Source: Serratia proteamaculans
Lineage (GTDB): Bacteria > Pseudomonadota > Gammaproteobacteria > Enterobacterales > Enterobacteriaceae
Direction of reading: 5' to 3'
Length of the DNA stretch: 64,000 nucleotides
NCBI RefSeq assembly: GCF_008830365.1
Contig: NZ_WBKI01000001.1
Span: 124,001-188,000, forward strand
Shown: positions 8,327 through 17,680 of the stretch, piece by piece
Numbering within the stretch: the stretch's first letter is position 1
Layout of the letters: every line of letters starts with the position of its first letter
Translations under genes and position numbers: made by a program
The notes under the pieces: generated by a model
Told to the model about the DNA's origin: nothing
Database searches by the model: none
Seen by the model: the letters and a program-made list of their open reading frames with translations, nothing else

Positions 8327-8632
8327 ATGCAAACAATCGTCTTATGCTGCGCCGCAGGAATGTCTACCAGCATGCTGGTACAAAAAATGAAAATCGAAGC
8401 CCAAAAACGGGCGCTGGATATCGAAATTGAAGCTGTACCGGTAGCGGATTTTGAACGTATCGTCGGCCGGGCGGATATCGTCCTGCTGGGGCCGCAGGTT
8501 AAATATGAACATGCGCGGCTTGCTGAACTGGCGGCACCCTTGGGCAAAACCGTGGCGGTTATCGACATGATGGATTACGGCACCATGCGCGGCGACAAGG
8601 TACTGGACAAGGCGCTCGGCCTGCTGGCCTGA
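8327..8632 (+). CDS. PTS lactose/cellobiose-family IIB component
   Basis: Cytoplasmic EIIB of the lactose/cellobiose PTS passes phosphate from IIA to the sugar held by IIC. The 101-residue protein has the active-site loop VLCCAAGMSTSMLVQKM, and Cys8 is the likely phosphocysteine (CxxGMSTS is typical of ChbB-like IIB). The closing segment ALGLLA is also typical. It is the first gene of a IIB-IIA-GH4-IIC operon. Which of cellobiose, chitobiose or aryl-beta-glucosides is the substrate cannot be told from the sequence. Confidence 0.93.
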   Translation: MQTIVLCCAAGMSTSMLVQKMKIEAQKRALDIEIEAVPVADFERIVGRADIVLLGPQVKYEHARLAELAAPLGKTVAVIDMMDYGTMRGDKVLDKALGLLA

Positions 8633-8690
8633 AAACCCTTCTGGAACCAGGCTTCTGACATTCGTTTATTTATTGATTTATTGATTTATT

Positions 8691-8712
8691 GCGGGTTATT
8701 TCACTGACCCGC
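8691..8712. repeat. Inverted repeat and short direct repeats between IIB and IIA genes
   Basis: GCGGGT (8691-8696) pairs with ACCCGC (8707-8712). It is preceded by about three copies of TTTATTGA-like units between 8665 and 8690. The hairpin sits in the 118-base gap inside the operon and may set relative expression of the genes by processing or partial termination. Confidence 0.4.
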
Positions 8713-8753
8713 AGTGGGATCACCGTGCCTGTCATCAGGCGGGGGAGGGAATG

Positions 8754-9077
8754 ATGGATTTGGAAACTAGCGTGATGGAATTGCTGGTTCATGCCGGTAG
8801 TGCGCGAAGTTCGCTGCTTTCTGCATTGCAATTAGCGCGTCGCGGTGAATTTGAGGCCGCTGGCGACAGACTGGAAGAGGCGAAGGCCGCTATCGGCCAG
8901 GCGCATAGCATGCAGACGGAGCTGATTGGTATGGATGAAGGCAGTGGAAAGGTACCGGTCAGTCTAATTCTGGTGCACGCGCAGGATCATTTGATGAATG
9001 CGATGCTGATCCAGGATCTGGCCACCGACATGATCGAACTTTATCGTCGTTTACCCCAGGGGACAGGCAATGACTAA
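8754..9077 (+). CDS. PTS lactose/cellobiose-family IIA component
   Basis: This all-helical cytoplasmic EIIA of 107 residues takes phosphate from HPr. The family phosphorylation motif VHAQDHLMNA is present near residue 75, with the His of VHAQD as phosphoacceptor. Two adjacent ATGs exist (8751 and 8754). The purine-rich GGAGGG ends at 8749, so the second ATG has the better spacing. The last eight bases overlap the start of the GH4 gene, which indicates coupling. Confidence 0.92.
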   Translation: MDLETSVMELLVHAGSARSSLLSALQLARRGEFEAAGDRLEEAKAAIGQAHSMQTELIGMDEGSGKVPVSLILVHAQDHLMNAMLIQDLATDMIELYRRLPQGTGND

Positions 9078-10371
9078 AATCACCGTAATCGGCGGGGGCA
9101 GCAGCTACACGCCAGAGTTGGTCGAAGGATTGATCGCACATTATCAGGATGTTCCGTTCACCGAGTTGGCGCTGGTTGATGTGGAATCTGGCCGTGAGAA
9201 AGTGGGCATCATTGCCGAATTGACCAAAAGAATGCTTAAGCGCAATGGGCTGGAGCAGGTGGTGGTTTCGGTGCATTTCACACTGGAACCGGCCATTCGC
9301 GGTGCCAGTTTTGTACTGACCCAACTGCGGGTGGGGCAGTTGGCCGCCCGTGCTGCCGATGAGCGTCTGGGGCTGAAATACCAGCGGCTGGGGCAGGAAA
9401 CCACCGGCATCGGCGGCTTCGCCAAGGCACTGCGTACCATTCCGGTCATACTGGAAGTGGCGCGCATGGTAGAAGCTGTGGCGCCAGATGCCTGGATTAT
9501 CAACTTCACCAATCCGGCCGGGATCGTCACCGAAGCGGTCTCACGTTACAGCAAGGCGAAGATTATTGGTCTGTGCAACGTGCCGATCACCATGCACCAC
9601 ATGATCGCAGATATGCTGAAGGCACCGCACGATCAGGTGGATCTGCGTTTCGCCGGGCTGAACCATATGGTGTGGGTGCATCAGGTCACACAAAGCGGCA
9701 AGGATGTGACCGCCAAAGTGCTGGAGATGCTGAGCAATGGCGAAACGCTGTCAATGAACAACATCAAAGACCTGCCGTGGCCGCCGGCATTTTTGCAGGC
9801 GCTGGGAGCGATCCCTTGTCCGTACCACCGTTATTTTTATCAAACCGCCGGCATGCTGGAAGAAGAGATGGAAGCGGCCGCGGCTCAGGGCACTCGCGCC
9901 GAACAGGTGATGAAGGTTGAGGCGGAGTTATTTGCCTTGTATGCCGACCCTACACTGGATAAAAAACCGGAACAACTGAGCTTTCGTGGCGGTGCCTTCT
10001 ATTCTGAGGTGGCGGTCGAATTGATCCGCGCCATTCACAATAACAGCGGCAAGGTGCTGGTGGTGAACACCCGTAATAACGGCGCCATTCAGGGCCTGCC
10101 GGATGATGCGGTGATTGAAACCAACTGTGTGATCGATGCGCAAGGCGCTCACCCGCTGAGTTTCGGCCCGTTGCCACTGGCCATGAACGGCTTGACCCAG
10201 CAGGTTAAAGATTTTGAACGGCTGACCATAGAGGCGGCGGTGCATGGCGATCGCCAGAGTGCGCTGTTGGCGCTGGTGGTGAACCCGCTGATTGGCGGTG
10301 TCGGCATCGCACAACCCTTGCTGGACGAGGTGTTGAACCTTAACCAGGCCTATTTACCGCAGTTTAATTAA
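9070..10371 (+). CDS. GH4 family 6-phospho-beta-glucosidase
   Basis: GH4 enzymes hydrolyse phosphorylated disaccharides by an NAD+- and metal-dependent redox mechanism. The 433-residue protein opens with the nucleotide fold VIGGGSSYTPELVEG, contains NFTNPAG around residue 145, and has the metal-binding pair Cys169 (GLCNVPI) and His199 (GLNHM). These match 6-phospho-beta-glucosidases such as CelF/ChbF/LicH. Its place between PTS IIA and IIC shows that it cleaves the 6-phosphodisaccharide brought in by this PTS. The exact sugar is not determinable. Confidence 0.93.
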   Translation: MTKITVIGGGSSYTPELVEGLIAHYQDVPFTELALVDVESGREKVGIIAELTKRMLKRNGLEQVVVSVHFTLEPAIRGASFVLTQLRVGQLAARAADERLGLKYQRLGQETTGIGGFAKALRTIPVILEVARMVEAVAPDAWIINFTNPAGIVTEAVSRYSKAKIIGLCNVPITMHHMIADMLKAPHDQVDLRFAGLNHMVWVHQVTQSGKDVTAKVLEMLSNGETLSMNNIKDLPWPPAFLQALGAIPCPYHRYFYQTAGMLEEEMEAAAAQGTRAEQVMKVEAELFALYADPTLDKKPEQLSFRGGAFYSEVAVELIRAIHNNSGKVLVVNTRNNGAIQGLPDDAVIETNCVIDAQGAHPLSFGPLPLAMNGLTQQVKDFERLTIEAAVHGDRQSALLALVVNPLIGGVGIAQPLLDEVLNLNQAYLPQFN

Positions 10372-10426
10372 GTCGATATTCCATAATAACAACCACGACA
10401 GCCGGCTTTGCCGGGCAGGGGGGATG

Positions 10427-11788
10427 ATGGCGGGTCTAAATAGCATTCTGGAACGTTACGTGTTGCCGACGGCGTTAAAAATCGCCGGGCAAAAACATAT
10501 TTTGTCAGTGCGGGACGGCATAATTCTCAACATGCCGTTTATGTTAATCGGGTCATTTTTCCTGATCTTCGCTTATTTACCGATCCCCAGCTACGCCAAT
10601 CTGATGGGCGAGGTGTTTGGTGCAGCATGGCGGGATAAGTTGCTGTATCCGGTCAAGGCGACTTACGACATCATGGCGATAATCTCCAGCTTTGGTATTG
10701 CCTATCGGCTGGCGGAGAAATACCGCGGGATGGATCCGCTCAGTACCGGTGCAGTTTCGCTGGTGGCGTTTATCATGACCATTCCCCAGCATACGCTGTT
10801 TGCGCCGGTGAAAGGGGCTGCAGAGCAAATTGTTAAAGGCGTGCTGCCGATGAATTTTATCGGTAGTCAGGGACTGTTTGTGGCAATCGTTGTGGCACTA
10901 CTGTCGACGGAAATCTACCGTTTTGTGCATAACCGTAATCTGGTGATCAACATGCCGGAAGGGGTACCGCCGGCGGTGGCAAAATCCTTCCTGGCGCTGA
11001 TCCCGGGGTTCTGCGTGCTGGCAGTGATCTTGTTGCTGCGTTTGATCGTTGAAGCCACGCCGTTTGGTGATATCAATACCATGATCGCCACGCTGATCGG
11101 CATTCCAATGCATCACGTGGGGGGAACGCTGCCGGGGATGATTTTCTCGGTGATCCTGATCGGCCTGCTGTGGACGCTGGGGCTGCATGGTGACGCCATC
11201 GTACTGGTGTTTATTCAACCGGTGTGGCTGGCGAATATGTCAGAAAACCTGGTGGCGTTTCAGAGCAATCAGCCGATCCCACACATTATTACCCAGCAAT
11301 TTTACGACCTGTGGATTGCACCCGGCGGCACGGGTGCTCTGTTGGGGTTAGTGATCTTTATGCTGTTGCGCAGCCGTAGTGCACAGATGAAACAGTTGGG
11401 GAAAATCGCCGCACCGGGTTGTCTGTTTAATATCAGCGAACCAATGGTGTTCGGGATCCCGCTGGTGATGAACCCGTACTTCTTCCTGCCGTTTATCCTG
11501 ACCCCGGTGGTGCTGGTGATCGTGACCTACAGCGCGATGGCGACCGGATTGGTAACACCTCCGGTGGGGATTGCCTTGCCGTTCACCACGCCGATTTTCA
11601 TCAGTGGCTATCTGGCGACCGGCGGCCATATTTCGGGAACGGTGATCCAGGTGGTCAATTTATTGATTTCGATGGCAATTTACTATCCTTTCTTCCGTGC
11701 CTGGGATAAGCAAAAATACCGTGAAGAAAATCAGGCGGCGATGCCGGTATCAAACACCGTGGCCGATGAGCAACCGCAGACACCATAA
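10427..11788 (+). CDS. PTS lactose/cellobiose-family IIC component (permease)
   Basis: This membrane EIIC of about 453 residues has roughly ten hydrophobic segments. It starts MAGLNSILERYVLPTALKIAGQ, which is typical of CelB/ChbC permeases, and contains HLR-type substrate-domain motifs, for example FNISEPMVFGIPLVMNP. Two ATGs (10424, 10427) directly follow a run of Gs that serves as ribosome site; the second is chosen. It is the last gene of the operon, 55 bases after the glucosidase gene. Confidence 0.92.
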   Translation: MAGLNSILERYVLPTALKIAGQKHILSVRDGIILNMPFMLIGSFFLIFAYLPIPSYANLMGEVFGAAWRDKLLYPVKATYDIMAIISSFGIAYRLAEKYRGMDPLSTGAVSLVAFIMTIPQHTLFAPVKGAAEQIVKGVLPMNFIGSQGLFVAIVVALLSTEIYRFVHNRNLVINMPEGVPPAVAKSFLALIPGFCVLAVILLLRLIVEATPFGDINTMIATLIGIPMHHVGGTLPGMIFSVILIGLLWTLGLHGDAIVLVFIQPVWLANMSENLVAFQSNQPIPHIITQQFYDLWIAPGGTGALLGLVIFMLLRSRSAQMKQLGKIAAPGCLFNISEPMVFGIPLVMNPYFFLPFILTPVVLVIVTYSAMATGLVTPPVGIALPFTTPIFISGYLATGGHISGTVIQVVNLLISMAIYYPFFRAWDKQKYREENQAAMPVSNTVADEQPQTP

Positions 11789-11840
11789 GATCTGTCCTTT
11801 TTGCGGCGGTGGTTATAGAGGCCTCCGTCGCAGCAAGGAA

Positions 11841-11915
11841 ATGAAAAAGACGTCACACACGACTTGTTACATTATAACAGCATTAATCTTCGCCACCGCA
11901 GCAACGTCCGCCTAA
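11841..11915 (+). CDS. Doubtful 24-codon ORF upstream of eptB
   Basis: The ATG at 11841 opens a frame MKKTSHTTCYIITALIFATA that ends at 11915. It looks like a signal peptide or single membrane helix. AAGGA lies directly before the ATG, closer than is usual. It could be a leader ORF in front of eptB, or chance. The rest of the 230-base gap between the IIC gene and eptB shows no clear terminator. Confidence 0.2.
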   Translation: MKKTSHTTCYIITALIFATAATSA

Positions 11916-12021
11916 AATGCCTGTCAGATAACCATCCAGCAGCAGGAGAGAGAAAACTCTCAACAATAACCTGTATCTGGCAAACGGTTATGAATTCACT
12001 TTGGCAAGAATGGTATCAATA

Positions 12022-13674
12022 ATGCAGAAGTTCCGACGCTGGACCCAGTTACAGGTCTCTTTCTTTATCGCTTTCTATCTCGGTGTGTTGCTCAATATCC
12101 CCATATTTTACCGCCGGTATCAGCAACTTCATTATGACAATTTATTGTCGATCGGCATTGAAGTGGTCGCCGCCTTCTGCCTGGTGTGTTTCATCACGCT
12201 ACTGATCTCGTTTTTGGGGCGCAAACTGTTCCGTATTTTGGCTTCGCTATTGGTACTGAGTTCGGTTGCTGCCAGCTACTACATGGTGCTATTCCATGTC
12301 GATATTGGTTACGGCATTCTGGCGGCGGTGATGACCACTGACGTTGACTTGTCCAGGGAGTCGGTGGGCTGGCATTTTGGCGTGTGGGTAGTGCTGGTTA
12401 GCCTGTTGCCGTTGCTGCTGATTTGGTTGGTGCCGATGCATGAGGCCAGTTATAAGCACGGTAACCACCTGGTTTGGTTCAAAAAGGGCGGAGTTATGCT
12501 GACCGCTGCACTGCTGTGCTGGTTACCACTGAAACTCATGGGCCAGGTGCAGGACCGCCACGATCGAGATAATAATCAAATGATGGCCAGCTATGGTGGG
12601 GTAGTGGCCGGCAGTTATTCACCGTCCAACTGGCTCTCAGCGCTGGGTTTGTTGACCTACAGCTCATACAGTCAGGCAGAGGACAGCCGTAATCTGTTTG
12701 ATCCGGCGGCACATTTTACCTATCAAGCGCCAAAAGACGTGAATGATCTGTATGTGGTGTTTGTGATTGGCGAAAGCGCCAGACGTGACCATATGGGCAT
12801 TTATGGCTACCAGCGCGACAACACGCCGAATCTGGATAAGGAAACCAACCTTGCGGTGTTGCAGGGGTATTCCTGCGACACCTCGACCAAACTCTCGCTA
12901 CGTTGCATGTTCGTGCGAGAAGGCGGTGCGTCGGAAGCCCCCGAGCGGACGCTGAAGGAAATGAACGTGTTCTCAGTGCTGAAAAAGCAGGGCTTTTCCT
13001 CAGAGTTGTTCTCGATGCAGAGCGAAGCCTGGTTTTATAACAAAACCCAGGCGGATGATTATGCGCTAAGAGAAAGTATTCAGGCGGAAAAACGCAATGC
13101 CGGCAAACCTGTGGATGATATTGCGTTGATTGATGAGTTGCGGGATTCGTTAGATCGTCACCCGCAGGGCAAGCACTTGGTGATCCTGCATACCAAAGGC
13201 TCGCACTATATGTACACCGAGCGCTACCCTCGCGCTTTCGCCCGCTACCAGCCGGAATGCCAGGGTATTGACGACACTTGCTCTACGCAATCGATGGTTA
13301 ACTCTTACGACAACAGCCTGCTGTATACCGATTACGTCCTTGAGCAGGTTTTCAATCAGTTGCGTAATCGCAATGCCATCGTGTTCTACGCCTCGGATCA
13401 CGGTGAGTCGATCTCGGAAAATATGCATTTTCACGGTACCCCGCGTGATCATGCACCGAAGGCGCAGCGTACCATTCCGATCATGGTTTGGGCATCTGAC
13501 AAGTTTCTCAGCCAGCCCGATCATCAGGCGGCCTTTAATCAGTTGAAAGCGCTACAGCAGGCAAAAACGCCGGTTTTCCACGAAAAGCTGTTCGACAGTA
13601 TTCTCGGCTGCATCGGTTATACGTCACCGGACGGCGGCATTGTGAAACAGCGTAACTGGTGTCAGGTTAACTGA
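12022..13674 (+). CDS. eptB: Kdo2-lipid A phosphoethanolamine 7''-transferase EptB
   Basis: EptB adds phosphoethanolamine to the outer Kdo of lipopolysaccharide, at the periplasmic face of the inner membrane. The 550-residue product has five N-terminal membrane helices (to about residue 180) and a periplasmic alkaline-phosphatase-like domain. Seen there are IGESARRDHMGIYGY, the acceptor Thr in SCDTSTKLSLRC, ASDHGES, and the closing CIGYTSPDGGI that is typical of EptB. The frame is open from 12001, but the ATG at 12022 gives the same N-terminal length as E. coli EptB. No strong ribosome site decides the start. In E. coli the gene is under sigma-E and MgrR control; nothing of this can be read here. 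Confidence 0.93.
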   Translation: MQKFRRWTQLQVSFFIAFYLGVLLNIPIFYRRYQQLHYDNLLSIGIEVVAAFCLVCFITLLISFLGRKLFRILASLLVLSSVAASYYMVLFHVDIGYGILAAVMTTDVDLSRESVGWHFGVWVVLVSLLPLLLIWLVPMHEASYKHGNHLVWFKKGGVMLTAALLCWLPLKLMGQVQDRHDRDNNQMMASYGGVVAGSYSPSNWLSALGLLTYSSYSQAEDSRNLFDPAAHFTYQAPKDVNDLYVVFVIGESARRDHMGIYGYQRDNTPNLDKETNLAVLQGYSCDTSTKLSLRCMFVREGGASEAPERTLKEMNVFSVLKKQGFSSELFSMQSEAWFYNKTQADDYALRESIQAEKRNAGKPVDDIALIDELRDSLDRHPQGKHLVILHTKGSHYMYTERYPRAFARYQPECQGIDDTCSTQSMVNSYDNSLLYTDYVLEQVFNQLRNRNAIVFYASDHGESISENMHFHGTPRDHAPKAQRTIPIMVWASDKFLSQPDHQAAFNQLKALQQAKTPVFHEKLFDSILGCIGYTSPDGGIVKQRNWCQVN

Positions 13675-13693
13675 GCCCATTGCAGAATGACTA

Positions 13694-13715
13694 ACCGCCG
13701 AAAGGCGGTTTTTTT
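13694..13715 (+). terminator. Rho-independent terminator of eptB
   Basis: ACCGCC, loop GAAA, GGCGGT, followed by a run of Ts to 13715. It lies 20 bases after the eptB stop. Confidence 0.92.
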
Positions 13716-13777
13716 ACATTTGAATAAGGCCGGTTTTTATTGGCTAAGCTATGCTGAGGTCGGGTTAAAAGTGAGGT

Positions 13778-14341
13778 ATGACGGTGAAAGCATTAACTAT
13801 CGTGGGAAATGACCTACGTCTAAAGATCCTGACGGACGCGAATACGGACATCGTTCATCGTTACTTCCAGGAGAATCAGCAGCACCTTTCTCCCTGGGAG
13901 CCGAAGCGATCTGCCGATTTTTACAGTGAAGAAGTGATCCACCAGCGGTTGTGGCATGCGCAGCGGGATGCCGAGCAGGGAGTGGCTTATCAGTTTGGCA
14001 TTATCAATGGCACCGGCACGGAGATGTTGGGTGCCTGCAACTTTTCCAATATAGCTCGTGGTCCCTTTCAGGCCTGCCATCTGGGGTATTCAATAGCTGC
14101 CTGCCATCAAGGCAAGGGGATAATGACCCTGGCGCTCACTACGGCCCTTGACTACATGTTGGTTGAACTGGATCTGCATCGCGTTATGGCCGCTTATATT
14201 CCGACCAATGCTCGCAGCGAAAAGCTGCTGTTGCGCTTGGGGTTTGAGAAAGAAGGTTACGCGAAATCCTATCTTAAAATTGCCGGCCGCTGGCAAGATC
14301 ACGTATTGACCTCGTTGATTAACCCACGGCACGCAGAGTAA
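13778..14341 (+). CDS. RimJ-like GNAT acetyltransferase
   Basis: This GNAT-fold enzyme of up to 187 residues uses acetyl-CoA to acetylate an N-terminus. The acetyl-CoA loop is seen in HQGKGIMTLAL (Q/RxxGxG/A type), and the C-terminal part RSEKLLLRLGFEKEGYAKSYL is strongly RimJ/RimL-like. Shared motifs with E. coli RimJ include LSPWEP, GACNFSNIARGPFQACHLGYSI and DHVLTSL. RimJ acetylates ribosomal protein S5, but this may be a paralogue, since the usual rimJ neighbours are absent. GAGG stands only two bases before the ATG at 13778, so GTG at 13784 is an alternative start. Confidence 0.85.
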   Translation: MTVKALTIVGNDLRLKILTDANTDIVHRYFQENQQHLSPWEPKRSADFYSEEVIHQRLWHAQRDAEQGVAYQFGIINGTGTEMLGACNFSNIARGPFQACHLGYSIAACHQGKGIMTLALTTALDYMLVELDLHRVMAAYIPTNARSEKLLLRLGFEKEGYAKSYLKIAGRWQDHVLTSLINPRHAE

Positions 14342-14360
14342 CCCTTCGGCGTTGATAGCC

Positions 14361-14384
14361 AAAAAAAAGCCACCCGCAGGTGGC
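14361..14384 (-). terminator. Terminator of proP
   Basis: On the minus strand GCCACC, loop TGCG, GGTGGC is followed by eight Ts (A-run 14361-14368 on the plus strand). It lies 18 bases after the proP stop. Confidence 0.9.
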
Positions 14385-14402
14385 TTGTCGTCAGAGCATT
14401 GT

Positions 14403-15905
14403 TTAGTCCAGTTTTGGATGCTGGTCGATCAACGTCTGTTTTTTCTTTTCCAACTCGGAAATCTGCTCGTTGATGTCATCGACTTTCTGTTCGATGTTAT
14501 CGTAGTTTTCCTGCAGCAGCTCTTTGGCTTCCGAGCGATCCGAGGCGGCCGGGGTAGCACCACGCAGTGGCTTATTGGCGGTTTCCTTCATATACAGGCC
14601 GGTGATCAAACCGATCACGGCTACAACCATCAGGTAGTAGGCCGGCATATACAGGTTCCCGGAGGATTCGACCAACCAAGCGGCTACCGTGGGTGTCGCA
14701 CCGGCAACCAGTACCGAAATGTTAAACGAAATTGCCAACGCGCTGTAACGAATGTGTGTTGGGAACATCGCCGGCAGGATCGAAGCCATGACGCCGGTGA
14801 AGCAGTTCAACAGCACCGCCAGCACCAACAGGCCGACGAAGATCAGGCCGATCACATTACTGTTGATCAAAATAAAGCACGGAATAGCCAGCGCCAGCAG
14901 GCCGATACTGCCGCCAATAATAAACGGCTTACGGCCGATACGGTCACTGGTCAGGCCGATGACCGGTTGCACAAACAACATGCCGATCATGACGGCGATA
15001 ATGATCAGGACGCCGTGATCTTCCGAGTAGTGCAGGTTATGCGACAGGTAGCTCGGCATGTAGGTCAGCAACATGTAATAGGTCACGTTGGTCGAAATCA
15101 CGATACCGACGCACACCAGCAGGCTTCTCCAGTGCTTGGCTGCGATCTCTTTAAACGAGGTTCTCGGCGGATTTTCGATGGCGTTGCGGTCTTCTTTTTC
15201 CATCTTTTCCACGTGCTGCTGGAATGCCGGAGTTTCTTCCAGCGCATGACGCAGGTACAGGCCGATCAGGCCTAATGGTGCGGCGATGAAGAACGGAATA
15301 CGCCAGCCCCAGTCGAGGAAGTTAGCTTCACCGACGATACTGGAAATCAGCACCACGACGCCGGCACCCAGCACGAAGCCGGCAATCGAGCCGAAATCAA
15401 GCCAACTGCCCATAAAGCCACGCTTTCGGTCCGGGGAGTATTCGGCGACAAAGATGGCTGCGCCGGAGTATTCGCCACCGACCGAGAAGCCCTGTGCCAG
15501 CTTGGCTACCAACAGCAGCACCGGTGCCCAAATACCGATCGACGCATAAGAGGGGATCAGACCGATACAGAAGGTGCTCACCGCCATAATAATAATGGTG
15601 ATGGAAAGGACTTTTTGTCGACCGAACTTATCGCCCATCGAACCAAAGAAGATGCCACCTAACGGACGTACCAAGAAGGGAACGGAAAAGGTTGCCAGTG
15701 CGGCAATCATCTGTACGCCGGGAGTGGCGCCAGGGAAAAAGACTTGCCCAAGGGCGTAGGCGACAAAGCCGTAAACACCAAAGTCGAACCATTCCATTGC
15801 GTTGCCCAATGCAGCCGCGGTTATCGCCTTTTTCAGTTTGCTGTCGTCAATAATGGTGATGTCATTAATCAGCATCGGCTTATGTCGTTTTTTTCTTAAT
15901 TTCAT
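14403..15905 (-). CDS. proP: Osmosensory proline/glycine betaine:H+ symporter ProP
   Basis: ProP is an inner-membrane MFS symporter that takes up proline, glycine betaine and ectoine on osmotic upshift. The 500-residue protein has the E. coli length. It shows the start of the transporter core at AAALGNAMEWFDFGVYGF, the MFS loop motif GDKFGRQ, and FVAEYSPDRKRGFMGS. A C-terminal charged coiled coil lies at about 455-500 (LLQENYDNIEQKVDDINEQI, ELEKKKQTL) and is the osmosensor-tuning domain. The 400-base upstream gap contains a near-consensus CRP site, as at the E. coli proP P1 promoter. Confidence 0.97.
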   Translation of the reverse strand: MKLRKKRHKPMLINDITIIDDSKLKKAITAAALGNAMEWFDFGVYGFVAYALGQVFFPGATPGVQMIAALATFSVPFLVRPLGGIFFGSMGDKFGRQKVLSITIIIMAVSTFCIGLIPSYASIGIWAPVLLLVAKLAQGFSVGGEYSGAAIFVAEYSPDRKRGFMGSWLDFGSIAGFVLGAGVVVLISSIVGEANFLDWGWRIPFFIAAPLGLIGLYLRHALEETPAFQQHVEKMEKEDRNAIENPPRTSFKEIAAKHWRSLLVCVGIVISTNVTYYMLLTYMPSYLSHNLHYSEDHGVLIIIAVMIGMLFVQPVIGLTSDRIGRKPFIIGGSIGLLALAIPCFILINSNVIGLIFVGLLVLAVLLNCFTGVMASILPAMFPTHIRYSALAISFNISVLVAGATPTVAAWLVESSGNLYMPAYYLMVVAVIGLITGLYMKETANKPLRGATPAASDRSEAKELLQENYDNIEQKVDDINEQISELEKKKQTLIDQHPKLD

Positions 15906-16018
15906 ATAATCATCCCTTAATCAATTCTAGTCGTACGTGAATTCGCGATCCTTCTGCCCAGTTATCAGTTTGGTTAATCTAAACGCTATGCGCAGAGATC
16001 CCCCATTGCCATTTTTTG

Positions 16019-16034
16019 TGTGATGCGAATCACG
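16019..16034. promoter_or_regulatory. CRP-binding site upstream of proP
   Basis: TGTGATGCGAATCACG matches TGTGA-N6-TCACA except for the last base. It lies 114 bases upstream of the proP ATG. In E. coli CRP binds the proP P1 promoter. The rest of the gap 15906-16276 shows no gene. Confidence 0.75.
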
Positions 16035-16276
16035 TAATATTTCAATTTTCACCGGGAATATGTCATTTAGGTGACTAATTATTTTGCATCTATAGCTTAA
16101 CGTTATATCGGATGGCGATCAAATTTAGCAGTTTATCTTATGGATTTGCACCAATTTAGCGCATAAACAGGTTAACTATTGTGCATTTTGCTGGTTTTTT
16201 GTCTGGTGGGGGATGCGTTAAGTATAGGAACAACTGCAGCAAAAAACGGCAAAATTAATGCATTTTTCGGGCGAAG

Positions 16277-16303
16277 AAAAAGGCCTGACGCAGACGCCAG
16301 GCC
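16277..16303 (-). terminator. Terminator of the macAB-type operon
   Basis: GGCCTG (16282-16287) pairs with CAGGCC (16298-16303), with five Ts following on the minus strand. It is seven bases after the stop of the outer-membrane factor gene. Confidence 0.85.
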
Positions 16304-16309
16304 GGCGAA

Positions 16310-17677
16310 TTATTGCGGGGAACCGCCAAATTCTAAATAGAGTTGTGCCAGATTTTGGTATTGGCTAAAGCGATTTTCATCCAGCGCCTGCTCCGCCTGC
16401 CTGCGACGATTTTGTGCATCCAGCCAGAAGGTGATAGGGACGGCACCTTGCCTGTAACGGCTCTCATTCAACCGCTCAGATTTGCGTGCCAACGCCAACG
16501 AAGCCTGCAAGTGTTTTTCCTGTGCTATCAGTTGCGTACGCAACGACAAGGCATCGTCTACATCGGCCATGGCTTTATACAGCGCCTGTTTGAATTCCAG
16601 CACCTGCAGATCGTAGTCGCTGCGGGCGATTTTGATATCAACGTCCATTTTCCGCCATTCAAGAAACGGTAACGTTAGTCCTGCGCTCACCGAGACCAAC
16701 GGATTGCGCAGAAATTCCAGCAATGCGCTACTGCTGCTACCCAATGAGCCTGTCAGGCTAAAGGCCGGATAGTACTGAGTGCGTTTCACATCGACGTTGG
16801 TCAGTGCTTCACGCAATCGCAGCTCTTTGGCGCTGATATCTGGGCGGTGGCGCAACACGCTGGCCGGGATACCGGCGTTGATTTGCGGCAGCGGACCCGT
16901 CGGCAAACCACCGGGCTCCACCAGCGCATTGCCCGGCGGTGCGCCCAGTAATACCGTCTGTTCGTTGAGTGCCTGCTGACGCTCACGCAGCAGCGCCAGA
17001 TGACTGCTTTCCTGATTGATCAGATTTTGCTCGGCATCCACCACGTCCAGTGAAGAGATGCTGCCGGCGCGGTAGCGGGCATTGACCAACTGTAAGGTCT
17101 GCCGGGTGTAAGCGATATTTTGCTGACTGACGCTTATCCGTTGGTTGATAAAGCCTATGCGCCAGTAATTTTTGCTGGCGTTAGCGAGCAAGGCCAAACG
17201 CGCACTTTGCAAATCCTGTTGGGTGGCCTGGCTGGCCCATTCTGCGGCGTCACGCTGTCGCGCCAGTTTGCCCCACAGATCGACCTCGTAGCTGACGCCA
17301 AGGTTGGCGCTGCTGCTTTTATTCCAGGGTGATGAATTGGCAAGGGCGTTGCTGGCTTGGCTATTGAGCGTAGCATTGACGCTTGGCTCGGTGCCGATAT
17401 CGGCCTGTTGTGCCGTCAATTGGGCGCGGTAAACGCGCAGCGCGGCAGCGGCCAGGTCGTTATTGGCCAGCATGACCTGTTGCAACCAACGGTCTAACTG
17501 GGGATCGTGGAAATCGTGCCAGTCAAAAGGCACCGGCGTAGCGGCGGCATCGCTGCTGTCCGGCCACTGGGATGGGTAGTCTACCTTCACTGGCTGATAT
17601 TCGCTTTTCAGCGCGTTGCCGCAGCCGGTACTAAGCAGGGCGGCGAGGCATAACGCCAGGGGGGATAAAATTTTCAT
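16310..17677 (-). CDS. Outer-membrane efflux lipoprotein (NodT/OprM-type TolC family)
   Basis: This 455-residue periplasm-spanning channel belongs to the outer-membrane factor superfamily. It has a lipoprotein signal MKILSPLALCLAALLSTGC with Cys19 lipidated, and two repeats of long coiled-coil helices (RVYRAQLTAQQADIG, LRLREALTNVDVKRTQYYPA). LGVSYEVDLWGKLARQRDAA is typical of NodT-type proteins. It lies three bases after the MacB-type gene, in one operon with its pump. Most enterobacterial MacAB pumps use the shared TolC; here a dedicated channel is supplied. Confidence 0.92.
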   Translation of the reverse strand: MKILSPLALCLAALLSTGCGNALKSEYQPVKVDYPSQWPDSSDAAATPVPFDWHDFHDPQLDRWLQQVMLANNDLAAAALRVYRAQLTAQQADIGTEPSVNATLNSQASNALANSSPWNKSSSANLGVSYEVDLWGKLARQRDAAEWASQATQQDLQSARLALLANASKNYWRIGFINQRISVSQQNIAYTRQTLQLVNARYRAGSISSLDVVDAEQNLINQESSHLALLRERQQALNEQTVLLGAPPGNALVEPGGLPTGPLPQINAGIPASVLRHRPDISAKELRLREALTNVDVKRTQYYPAFSLTGSLGSSSSALLEFLRNPLVSVSAGLTLPFLEWRKMDVDIKIARSDYDLQVLEFKQALYKAMADVDDALSLRTQLIAQEKHLQASLALARKSERLNESRYRQGAVPITFWLDAQNRRRQAEQALDENRFSQYQNLAQLYLEFGGSPQ

Positions 17678-17680
17678 AAG

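Noticed and set aside
14352-15275. 307-codon plus-strand frame
   Set aside because: Antisense to proP, which is unmistakable.
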